From Calothrix parasitica NIES-267 (GTDB lineage: Bacteria > Cyanobacteriota > Cyanobacteriia > Cyanobacteriales > Nostocaceae), in NCBI RefSeq assembly GCF_002368095.1, contig NZ_AP018227.1, positions 4,985,782 through 5,049,781 on the forward strand: 64,000 nucleotides of DNA, written 5' to 3'. Position 1 is the stretch's first letter. Every line of letters begins with the position of its first letter. Shown piece by piece: positions 20,201-27,663 of the stretch. Position numbers and translations under genes: made by a program. The notes beneath the pieces were generated by a model. It was not told the DNA's origin, did no database searches, and saw only the letters and a list, made by a program, of their open reading frames with translations.

Positions 20201-21010
20201 TTCAAACCATTACCATATCGAGTTTTTGGCATTAAAGAACTACCATTAGCTTTTGAGCATATGGCTAAGGCTAAACACATTGGTAAGGTTGTAATCTCTC
20301 TACCAACTTTAGAGGAATTACCAAAAGTTTTATCCTCACTCAAAAGGGATAGTAAAACCAACCAAAGTCCATCACCCATTCCAGTTTCTTCAGCAAATTC
20401 AAAAGTTCAAGAAACTACTATATCCTCAGAAAATAAATCACCAAAAGACTTTCGCCAAGATTGGTTATCTGCAAAACAAGGAATAGATGTTTTTAGGAGA
20501 ATTTTAGGAAGTGGATTACCTCAAGTTTTAGTATTTCCCACAAAATTGCAACCGGTAGTTAGTCAAAAAGTAACAGATGATTTTCTCAATATCGCTGCAA
20601 ATCCACATCAAGAAAATCTTCCGTCAGGATTTCTACCAAAACATTCTAGACCAAAACTTAAGAATTCCTATGTTGCTCCTAAAAATGAAATTGAGCAAGA
20701 AATTGCTCAAGTATGGCAAGAAATTCTTGGTATTAAAGAAGTAGGACGAAGTGATAATTTCTTTGAATTAGGTGGAGATTCACTTTTAATAGTCCAGGTA
20801 CGCAGCAAGTTGCAAAAAATATTAAATCAAGAATTCTCAATAGCTGATGCATTTGAATATCCTACTATAAGTGCCTTAGCTGAATATTTGAGCGGGGAAA
20901 AGGTTGAAGAATTTGCACTTGAGGAAATTGATGAGCGTGCCAAAATGTTGCAAGACGCTATTGAAGAAGATGCAGAATTGATTGAAGAAAGGAGAAGGGC
21001 ACGTGAATAA
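14282..21010 (+). CDS. type I polyketide synthase module 2: KS-AT-KR-DH-ER-ACP
   Basis: This 2242-residue module starts at a GTG that overlaps the stop of module 1 by eight bases, with a strong GGAGGAAGGAG site directly before it, so the two are translationally coupled. KS has ACSTS and EAHGTGT; AT has GQGSQ near 532, GHSIGEY and HGFHS (malonyl-type); KR has TGGLGAIG near 1177 and AAYCGAN; DH has HRVMGKATLPG near 1427; ER has HAAAGGVG near 1832; ACP has GGDSLL near 2163. All catalytic landmarks are present, so a fully reduced C2 extension is expected. Its AT region matches that of module 4 closely, and its DH-ER resembles module 3. The C-terminus is a charged helix rich in Glu and Arg, perhaps a docking element. 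Confidence 0.93.
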   Translation: MDNLLKGIAIVGMAGRFPKAKNVEQFWDNLCEGRECISLFSDEDLVAAGIDEAVLRDENYVKAGAILEDIDMFDSRFFDFSPREAQIMDPQHRVFLECAWEALENAGYDSENYEGLTGVYAGGNLSSYLFSNLLSNPDIDKFLSWQFLATGNDKDYIPTRASYKLNLKGPSLNVSTACSTSLVAVHLASEGLLSYQCDMALAGGISIQVPHQTGYFYQQEGIVSPDGHCRAFDAKGQGTVLGNGAGVVVLKRLEDAVADGDRIYAVIKGSAVNNDGSAKVGYTAPSMDGQAEVIADAQNFAGFEPETISYVEAHGTGTALGDPIEIRALKKAFGSTSDKKHFCAIGSVKTNVGHLNTAAGITGLIKTVLALKNKKIPPSLHFEKANPEIDFDNSPFYVNTKLSSWERNGTPRRAGVSSFGVGGTNAHVVLEEAPPTEPSSSSRPYQLLLLSGKTPTALENTTTNLLTHLKQDNQQNIADIAYTLAVGRRGFEQRGILVCQNQSDAIEQLESQNLLTTSEEKTTHRRVVFMFPGQGSQYVNMGRQLYETETTFASYLDNCAEILKPHLGVDIRNLIYPRQETAQTAEQLQQTAIAQTTIFSLEYSLACLLMEWGIKPTAMIGHSIGEYVAATIAGVFSLEDALMLVAKRGQLMQEMPTGGMLAVPLPFEEIEPILGEGLSVAAINTTSSCVISGTCEQIKSLQAQLAEKQVDTRLLHTSHGFHSVLMEPMLESFVEQLSLLNLQPPKIPYISNLTGTWITSEEATSPQYWADHLRHTVRFAQGIETLQQPGQILLEVGAGWTLSKLVKQNRNVLSESESETPIVNTLAHPKQKQNTLEQFYTNLGKLWLYGADIDFTSFYKHEKRHRLPLPTYPFEHQRYWIEPVKQFHSPPSSFKKKNTEQISEVSLTKTSDIAEWFYVPSWKRSVPPEIKKSLVDLNQKGCWIVFIDDCGLGSSLVNHLQLQSQNVVTIKRGIEFSGERKITKDGFNQYSYTINPQESKDYDALFQELKIINLNPITIVHLWSVTSENETVSNIEKTDQIQEKGFYSLLFIAQAIGKQNLTDELQITVISNNMQQVTGEKNLSPEKATLLGAVKVIPKEYPNISCQSIDVAPLSWESKQEDIFFKHLLAELAADTLEEIVAYRGVHRWVQTLEAIRLEENIKETPRLKEQGVYLITGGLGAIGFALAEHLAETVAAKLVLIGRSNFPAYDKWEEWLQTHQEEDSISHKIRKLREFEKLGSEVLVISADVSNFQQMKGAINQAQQRFGQINGVIHAAGILGDSAIQRKTLDQVKNVLAPKLNGTLVLDSLLQDSDLDFLVLCSSGASFQPLFGQAAYCGANNFLDAFAQHKNSSNDTLTISLNWYGWKEGGMGMEGTKQLVKILNPPKPEEVEPVSHPLFDECLVKDDEEWVYISNLSTSSDWVVDSHRVMGKATLPGTAYLEMVIAAARHRFREESVILSDVTFLAPLTVEEDDKKQVRTLIKVDGDKFEFSIMTQSQEKQWVDHARGYIKTDTPQTPIKHDLHGLENICNQQQTVLIKKSSSIEFGARWNNLKQVKLGVKQGLALLELPTEFIDEIEQYQLHPALLDVAAGFLTSRYQQQQLYLPFSYKKLQFKAPLVGKLYSHVQLRQEKDLQTPILSFDITIMDEEGTELVVIEEYTLRKVHNPNAETGSSTTPKQQEVEQTQQIENINISISNPGVLETIAPHTSSRQKPGKKQVEIEVMATALNFKEVLMALGLMPMPADFGFGLECTGKVVAVGSEVEDFNLGDEVMAMGGSCMSKFVTTDASFVAPKPKNLSFSEAATIPMAFITAYIALIHFGRIRKGEKVLIHAAAGGVGLAAVNIAQWLGCEIFATAGSPEKREFLQSLGIKYVMDSRSLDFASEVMEYTQGQGVDAVLNSLGGEFIPKGLSVLATYGRFLELGMRDVLNHSQLDLGLFEKRLSFFVIQAEPQLPDFTMLWRQVAQHFENQDFKPLPYRVFGIKELPLAFEHMAKAKHIGKVVISLPTLEELPKVLSSLKRDSKTNQSPSPIPVSSANSKVQETTISSENKSPKDFRQDWLSAKQGIDVFRRILGSGLPQVLVFPTKLQPVVSQKVTDDFLNIAANPHQENLPSGFLPKHSRPKLKNSYVAPKNEIEQEIAQVWQEILGIKEVGRSDNFFELGGDSLLIVQVRSKLQKILNQEFSIADAFEYPTISALAEYLSGEKVEEFALEEIDERAKMLQDAIEEDAELIEERRRARE
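15350..16608 (+). repeat. long direct repeat B, copy 1 (KS end and AT of module 2)
   Basis: About 1259 bases match 28744-30002 in module 4 with constant offset 13394; no difference was seen by eye. The block starts late in the KS and ends within the AT just after the conserved LRHTV segment, where the two modules diverge abruptly. Confidence 0.9.
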
Positions 21011-24000
21011 TAAAACAACTGACAATTCTCTCAAAGGAATAGCCATAATAGGTATGGCAGGTCGTTTTCCGAAAGCCAAATCTGTGGAGAAATTTTGGGA
21101 TAATTTATGTCAAGAAAAAGAATGTATTTCTTGGTTTAGTAATCAAGAATTGGCTGCAACAGGTTTAGACGAAGTTACATTAAATAATAAGAGTTATGTA
21201 AAAGCAGGAGCTGTCTTAGAAGACGTTGAGATGTTTGATGCTCGGTTCTTTGATTTATCTCCAAGAGAAGCCGAAATCATGGACCCACAACACCGTATTT
21301 TTCTTGAGTGTGCTTCGGAAGCTTTAGAAAATGCTGGTTATAACCCTGAAATTTATAAAGGGTGGATAGGAGTTTATGCGGGTGGTAATTCCAGTACTTA
21401 TTTGCATAACCTGACTTCAAAAGTAGACTTGGTTAAATCTCTAGGTTTACAGCTAGGATTAGCTACTGATAAAGATTATATTCCCACAAGAACATCTTAC
21501 AAATTAAATCTTAAAGGACCGAGCATCAACATTAGTACGGCTTGTTCTACATCATTGGTTGGTGTTCATGTAGCTTGTCGGGGCTTGCTTAATTATGAAT
21601 GCGATATCGCACTAGCTGGTGGTGTTTCTGTACAAGTACCACATCAAGCAGGTTATTTCTATCAACAAGAAGGAATATCTTCTCCTGACGGACATACTCG
21701 TGCTTTTGATGCAAAAGGAAAAGGCACTATTTTAGGTAGTGGAGCTGGTATAGTTGTACTCAAAAGATTAAAAGATGCTGTTGCTGATGGCGATCGCATT
21801 TATGCGGTTATTAAAGGTTCAGCGATTAATAATGATGGTTCTGCTAAAGTTGGTTTTACAGCACCTAGTGTAGGTGGTCAAGCAAAAGTAATAGCGGAAG
21901 CTCAAGCTATTGCCAAGATTCCTCCTGAAACTATTAGCTATATTGAAGCTCATGGAACGGGTACAGCTTTAGGAGACCCCATTGAGATTAGTGCTTTAAA
22001 AAAGGTGTTTGAAGCTAAAACCAAAAAACAAGGTTTCTGCGCTATAGGTTCAGTCAAAACTAATGTTGGTCATTTAAATTCAGCTTCTGGTGTCACGGGA
22101 TTAATAAAAACGGTTTTAGCATTAAAAAATAAACAAATACCAGCATCATTGCATTTTGAAAAAGCGAATCCAGAAATAGATTTTGATAACAGCCCCTTCT
22201 ATGTAAACACCAAACTGAGTTCATGGAAAAGGAACGGTACTCCTCGTCGAGCAGGAGTGAGTTCTTTTGGTTTTGGTGGAACAAATGCTCATGTAGTCCT
22301 AGAAGAAGCTCCTCCCACGACAGAAGCATCAAGCCCATCTCGACCATATCAATTACTGCTTCTATCAGGGAAAACACCAACAGCATTAGAAAATATAACC
22401 ACAAACTTACTTACACATCTCAAGCAAGATAATCAACAAAATTTTCCAGATATAGCTTACACATTAGCAGTAGGCAGACGAGGTTTTGAACAACGAAGCA
22501 TATTAGTTTGTCAAAATCAATCAGATGCCATCAATCAACTAGAAGAAAATCTCCTAATAACATCAGAATCAAAAACCACTCACCGTCGTGTAGTATTCAT
22601 GTTTCCCGGGCAAGGAAGTCAGTACGTGAATATGGGACGACAACTCTATGAAACAGAAACAACATTTGCACTGGCATTTGATAACTGTGCAGAAATTCTC
22701 AAACCCCATGTGGGTATAGATATAAGAAACCTAATTTATCCAACACAAGAAACAGCACAAGCAGCAGAACAATTACAACAAACAGCTATAGCTCAAACAA
22801 CGATTTTCGCTGTTGAATATTCCCTAGCTTGCTTATTAATGGAATGGGGAATAAAACCAACAGCCATGATAGGCCACAGCATCGGGGAATATGTCGCAGC
22901 AACCATTGCAGGAGTATTTTCTTTAGAAGATGCTTTGATGTTGGTAGCCAAACGCGGTCAATTGATGCAAGAAATGCCTACAGGTGGGATGTTGGCCGTA
23001 CCGTTACCATTTGAGGAAATAGAGCCACTCCTCGCAGAAGGACTATCAGTAGCAGCAATTAATACCCCTTCTAGTTGCGTAATTTCTGGAACTTGCGAGC
23101 AAATCAAATCTCTACAAGCACAACTAGCTAATAAACAAGTAGATACAAGATTACTTCATACTTCCCATGGTTTCCATTCGAGGTTAATGGAACCAATGTT
23201 AGAATCTTTTGTCAAGCAGTTATCGCAAATAAATTTACAACCACCACAAATTCCCTATATATCCAATCTTACAGGTACTTGGATTACCCCACAAGAAGCC
23301 ACCTCACCTCAATATTGGGCCGATCATTTACGTCATACAGTACGCTTCGCTCAAGGAATAGAAACATTAAACCAATCCGGACAAATATTCTTAGAAGTGG
23401 GAGCCGGTTGGACTTTAAGTAAACTAGTTAAACAAAATTTTAATTCTTTATCGGATTCAGTTACTGCCATAAATCCCATAGTAAATACCTTAGCTCATCC
23501 CAAAGAAAAGCAAAAAACTCTAGAACAGTTTTATACAAACTTAGGAAAATTATGGTTGTATGGAGCCGATATTGATTTTACGGGTTTTTATCAACACGAG
23601 AAACGCCATCGTCTTCCTTTACCAACATACCCATTTGAGCGTCAGCGTTATTGGATTGAAGCTGCCAAAAAGAAACAACTTTCTCAAGGAACTGTTGAGA
23701 AGAGAACAACTAAAGTTGAAGTTTTAGAAGATCAAAAACTAGATATAAAACAATGGTTTTACCAAGCAAGTTGGCAACCATCACTTCTGGAAACTTCACC
23801 ACAAACACAAACTGCTCAAAAATCATCCACACTTATATTTTTAGATGAAAGTACTCTAGCACAGCAACTAGTAAAACAATTTGATCGCAATAATTTAGAG
23901 CTTTTCACCACAGTTAAAATTGGTTCTCAATTTGAACGGCTAGGTGACAATGAATTTACACTTAATCCCCAACAACCCGAAGAATACCACAGCTTAATCG

Positions 24001-27000
24001 AGCATTTGTATGGTCAAGAGCAACAACCAACAAAAATAGTTCATCTGTGGAGTATTACACCAGAGAAAGAATATAGCCATCCCACACTAGCAGGAGTAGA
24101 TGACTCTCAAGACAAAGGATTTTACTCATTAATTTATCTGGCTCAAGCATTAGGAAAACAAAAACAAAGCCGGGATGTAGAATTAATAGTCATCTCCAAT
24201 AACTTACACTCGATTACCGGAGTAGAACAACTCAGTCCAGAAAAAGCCACCATACTTGGTGCAGTAAAAGTCATTCCTCAAGAATACCCAAATATCCGAT
24301 GCCGCAGCATAGATGTAGTCTTAGCACAACAAGAAACTTGGCAAGCCAAAAAACTCCTCGAACAACTACATATTGAATTACAGACACCCCAAATAGATGA
24401 ATTAATCGCTTACCGAGGACATCAACGTTGGATACAAAAGATACAACCAGTCGGGTTGCAGCAGACTGAACAACCGAAGCTGCGTCAAAAAGGAGTATAT
24501 CTGATAACTGGTGGATTGGGTGGAATTGGTTTGAGCTTGGCAAAATATCTTGCTCAAACGGTACAAGCTAAGCTAGTGCTAGTTACACGTAAACCTTTTC
24601 CAGAGAAGGCAGAGTGGTCACAATATCTAAGTAAAAATGGGGATAAAGACCCAATTAGTGCCAAAATAATTAAATTGCAGGAATTGGAAGAATATTCTGC
24701 ACAAGTCTTAGTTTTGAATGGGGATGCCAGCAATCTCGAACAAATGAGAGGGGTTGTGAGTACTGCACGAGAACAGTTTGGTGAAATAAATGGTGTAATT
24801 CACAGTGCTGGAGTTCCGGGTGGTGGTATAATTCAACGCAAAACTTTGGCAGAAGTGAAGTCTGTCTTAGCACCAAAACTACAAGGAACATTGGTACTCA
24901 ATAGTCTTTTTGAAGATATTCAACTAGATTTCTTTGTTTTGTGTTCATCCTTGGCATCGATTTTAGGACAATTTGGTCAGGTAGATTATACTGCGGCAAA
25001 TGTATTTTTAGATGCTTTTGCTAACTATAAAGCAGTTACAGATGGTAGCAAGACTGTAGCAATCAATTGGGATGCTTGGCAAGAAGTGGGGATGGCGGTT
25101 GCTGCATTAGAGAATAAGCAAAATAAGACAAGTGTAAAACAACAAGAAGTAGAACCGGTATCACACCCATTATTCGATCAATGTCTAATCGAAAATGATG
25201 GAGAATGGGTATACATATCGAATTTGAGTATAAGTAGTGACTGGGTGGTTGATTCACATCGGGTGATGGGGAAAGCAACATTACCGGGAACAGCTTACTT
25301 GGAAATGGCCATTGCTGCTGCTCGTCACCGATTTGGGGAAGAATCTATAATCTTGAGTGATGTAACTTTCCTGGCACCTTTAACAGTAGAGGAGGATGAG
25401 AAAAAGCAAGTCCGGACTTTAATTAAACTCGAGGGGGATAAGTTTGAGTTCTCAATTATGACTCAATCCCAGGAAGAGCGATGGGTTGTGCATGCTAGAG
25501 GTTATATTCAAACGGATACACCACAACAAGCAATTAAACATGATATTCATGGTTTAGAAAATATATGTAATCAACAACAAACAGCACCCACCAAAAAATC
25601 TTCATTCCTCGAACTTGGAGCTAGATGGAATAACCTCAAACAAGTCAAATTGGGAACCAACCAAGGATTAGCATTATTAGAATTACCAACAGAATTTATC
25701 GATGAAATCAAGCAATATCAACTACATCCAGCATTATTAGATATTGCGACTGGATTTTTGAGTAGTAGATATCAACAACAACAACTTTATCTACCTTTTT
25801 CCTACAAGAAATTACAGTTCAAAGCTCCTTTAGTAGGAAAACTTTACAGTCACGTCCAACTCAGACAAGAAGAGGACTTACAAACTCCAATTCTCAGTTT
25901 TGACATCACCATTATGGATGAGGAGGGAACTGAGTTAGTTGTAATTGAAGAATATACACTCAGAAAAATTCATAACCCAAATGCTGAAACCGACTCCTCC
26001 ACACCCCCAAAACAGCAAGAATTAGAACATATTGAAAACATAAATGTTCGCATTTCTAATCCAGGGGTTTTGGAAACAATTGCTCCTCATATAAGTAGTC
26101 GTCAAAAGCCAGGAAAAAAACAGGTAGAGATAGAAGTGATGGCTACAGCCTTGAATTTCAAGGAAGTACTCATGGCTTTAGGATTAATGCCAATGCCTGC
26201 TGATTTTGGTTTTGGGTTAGAATGTGCTGGGAAAGTAGTTGCTGTAGGAAGTGAAGTTGAGGATTTTGCCGTTGGTGATGAAGTAATGGCATTTAGTCGG
26301 TCTTCCATGAGTAAATTTGTGACTACCGACGCTTCTTTAGTTGTACCCAAACCAAAAAATCTCAGTTTTGAAGAAGCAGCAACAATACCAGTGGCTTTCG
26401 TCACAGCCTATATCGCTTTAATACATTTTGGTAGACTTCGTAAGGGGGAAAAAGTATTAATTCACGCTGCTGCAGGTGGTGTAGGATTAGCAGCGGTACA
26501 AATTGCTCAGTGGTTGGGATGTGAAATATTTGCAACTGCAGGTTCTCCAGAGAAACGTGAATTTTTGCAGTCCTTGGGTATAAAGTATGTGATGGATTCG
26601 AGGTCTTTAGATTTTGCCTCAGAAGTGATGGAATATACTCAAGGTCAGGGAGTGGATGCAGTTTTAAACTCTTTGGGTGGAGAATTTATTCCCAAAGGAC
26701 TTTCGGTGTTGGCTACTTACGGACGCTTTTTAGAATTGGGTATGCGTGATGTTCTTAATAATAGCCAATTGGGTTTGAAAGTCTTTGAGAAACGCTTGTC
26801 ATTTTTTGTGATTCAAGCTGAGCCACAATTGCCCGATTTTAGTATGCTTTGGCGAGAGGTTGCACAACACTGCGATCGCCAAGATTTCAAACCATTACCA
26901 TATCGAGTTTTTGGCATTAAAGAACTACCATTAGCTTTTGAGCATATGGCTAAGGCTAAACACATTGGTAAGGTTGTAATCTCTCTACCAACTTTAGAGG

Positions 27001-27662
27001 AATTAAGAAAATATTCTTATCAAGTAACTAAAACAAATCAACAAAATAAAAAGAATCTAGCTGGGAGCATCCCTAAGAAAAAATCATCTCCTACTGATTC
27101 TCAACAAGATTTTCTCAAACAAGGTTTACTACCCAAAGAAGGAATCAAAATCTTTCAGCAGGTCTTGGAAAGTCAATTTTCTCAAGTAATCGTATCAACT
27201 CGTGGTTTACTCAATCAAGTTGAAAACAGCGGTAATGGTAATTTATCGACTTCTCCGGAAGCAACAGTAAATAATCACTCTTCCCAAGACATAAATTCCA
27301 AACATCCAAGACCTAAATTAGATAATCAATATGTTGCTCCCGATAATGAAATCGAGCAAAAAATAGCTCAAATCTGGCAAGATTTACTTGGAATTAAAAA
27401 AATTGGACGTCATGATAATTTCTTTGAACTTGGTGGAGATTCACTCTTAATTGTTCAAGTACGTAGCAAACTACTCACAATATTAAACAAAGACATTTCA
27501 ATTGCTTCAGCGTTTGAATATCCTACCATAAGCAGCTTGGCTAAATATCTTGGTCAAGAACAGGTGGAAGCACCGAAATTTGAACAAGTTAATGAGCGAG
27601 CTAAGAAAAAAGAATTAGCTATGGCAGAAAAACGGCAACGAATGAAGCAAAAGAGGAGATAA
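21003..27662 (+). CDS. type I polyketide synthase module 3: KS-AT-KR-DH-ER-ACP
   Basis: This module of about 2219 residues is best started at the GTG at 21003. That overlaps the module 2 stop by eight bases, exactly as modules 1 and 2 overlap, and AGGAGAAGG stands just upstream. A TTG at 20982 would extend it by seven residues but lies within that ribosome site. KS has ACSTS, AT has GQGSQ and HGFHS, KR has TGGLGGIG near 1168, DH has HRVMGKATLPG near 1418, ER has HAAAGGVG near 1821 and ACP has GGDSLL near 2143. It should perform the third full reduction. The AT-KR block is the same as in module 1 while the ER resembles module 2, so the gene is a mosaic. Confidence 0.92.
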   Translation: MNNKTTDNSLKGIAIIGMAGRFPKAKSVEKFWDNLCQEKECISWFSNQELAATGLDEVTLNNKSYVKAGAVLEDVEMFDARFFDLSPREAEIMDPQHRIFLECASEALENAGYNPEIYKGWIGVYAGGNSSTYLHNLTSKVDLVKSLGLQLGLATDKDYIPTRTSYKLNLKGPSINISTACSTSLVGVHVACRGLLNYECDIALAGGVSVQVPHQAGYFYQQEGISSPDGHTRAFDAKGKGTILGSGAGIVVLKRLKDAVADGDRIYAVIKGSAINNDGSAKVGFTAPSVGGQAKVIAEAQAIAKIPPETISYIEAHGTGTALGDPIEISALKKVFEAKTKKQGFCAIGSVKTNVGHLNSASGVTGLIKTVLALKNKQIPASLHFEKANPEIDFDNSPFYVNTKLSSWKRNGTPRRAGVSSFGFGGTNAHVVLEEAPPTTEASSPSRPYQLLLLSGKTPTALENITTNLLTHLKQDNQQNFPDIAYTLAVGRRGFEQRSILVCQNQSDAINQLEENLLITSESKTTHRRVVFMFPGQGSQYVNMGRQLYETETTFALAFDNCAEILKPHVGIDIRNLIYPTQETAQAAEQLQQTAIAQTTIFAVEYSLACLLMEWGIKPTAMIGHSIGEYVAATIAGVFSLEDALMLVAKRGQLMQEMPTGGMLAVPLPFEEIEPLLAEGLSVAAINTPSSCVISGTCEQIKSLQAQLANKQVDTRLLHTSHGFHSRLMEPMLESFVKQLSQINLQPPQIPYISNLTGTWITPQEATSPQYWADHLRHTVRFAQGIETLNQSGQIFLEVGAGWTLSKLVKQNFNSLSDSVTAINPIVNTLAHPKEKQKTLEQFYTNLGKLWLYGADIDFTGFYQHEKRHRLPLPTYPFERQRYWIEAAKKKQLSQGTVEKRTTKVEVLEDQKLDIKQWFYQASWQPSLLETSPQTQTAQKSSTLIFLDESTLAQQLVKQFDRNNLELFTTVKIGSQFERLGDNEFTLNPQQPEEYHSLIEHLYGQEQQPTKIVHLWSITPEKEYSHPTLAGVDDSQDKGFYSLIYLAQALGKQKQSRDVELIVISNNLHSITGVEQLSPEKATILGAVKVIPQEYPNIRCRSIDVVLAQQETWQAKKLLEQLHIELQTPQIDELIAYRGHQRWIQKIQPVGLQQTEQPKLRQKGVYLITGGLGGIGLSLAKYLAQTVQAKLVLVTRKPFPEKAEWSQYLSKNGDKDPISAKIIKLQELEEYSAQVLVLNGDASNLEQMRGVVSTAREQFGEINGVIHSAGVPGGGIIQRKTLAEVKSVLAPKLQGTLVLNSLFEDIQLDFFVLCSSLASILGQFGQVDYTAANVFLDAFANYKAVTDGSKTVAINWDAWQEVGMAVAALENKQNKTSVKQQEVEPVSHPLFDQCLIENDGEWVYISNLSISSDWVVDSHRVMGKATLPGTAYLEMAIAAARHRFGEESIILSDVTFLAPLTVEEDEKKQVRTLIKLEGDKFEFSIMTQSQEERWVVHARGYIQTDTPQQAIKHDIHGLENICNQQQTAPTKKSSFLELGARWNNLKQVKLGTNQGLALLELPTEFIDEIKQYQLHPALLDIATGFLSSRYQQQQLYLPFSYKKLQFKAPLVGKLYSHVQLRQEEDLQTPILSFDITIMDEEGTELVVIEEYTLRKIHNPNAETDSSTPPKQQELEHIENINVRISNPGVLETIAPHISSRQKPGKKQVEIEVMATALNFKEVLMALGLMPMPADFGFGLECAGKVVAVGSEVEDFAVGDEVMAFSRSSMSKFVTTDASLVVPKPKNLSFEEAATIPVAFVTAYIALIHFGRLRKGEKVLIHAAAGGVGLAAVQIAQWLGCEIFATAGSPEKREFLQSLGIKYVMDSRSLDFASEVMEYTQGQGVDAVLNSLGGEFIPKGLSVLATYGRFLELGMRDVLNNSQLGLKVFEKRLSFFVIQAEPQLPDFSMLWREVAQHCDRQDFKPLPYRVFGIKELPLAFEHMAKAKHIGKVVISLPTLEELRKYSYQVTKTNQQNKKNLAGSIPKKKSSPTDSQQDFLKQGLLPKEGIKIFQQVLESQFSQVIVSTRGLLNQVENSGNGNLSTSPEATVNNHSSQDINSKHPRPKLDNQYVAPDNEIEQKIAQIWQDLLGIKKIGRHDNFFELGGDSLLIVQVRSKLLTILNKDISIASAFEYPTISSLAKYLGQEQVEAPKFEQVNERAKKKELAMAEKRQRMKQKRR
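22335..25323 (+). repeat. long direct repeat A, copy 2 (AT-linker-KR-DH start of module 3)
   Basis: Partner of 8950-11938 at offset 13385, with no difference seen by eye over about 2989 bases. The sharp ends in otherwise diverged genes suggest recent gene conversion or a recombination-made module. Confidence 0.9.
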
Positions 27663-27663
27663 A

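Noticed and set aside
20982-21002. TTG start for PKS module 3
   Set aside because: It lies inside the ribosome-binding stretch; the GTG at 21003 repeats the eight-base overlap seen between modules 1 and 2.
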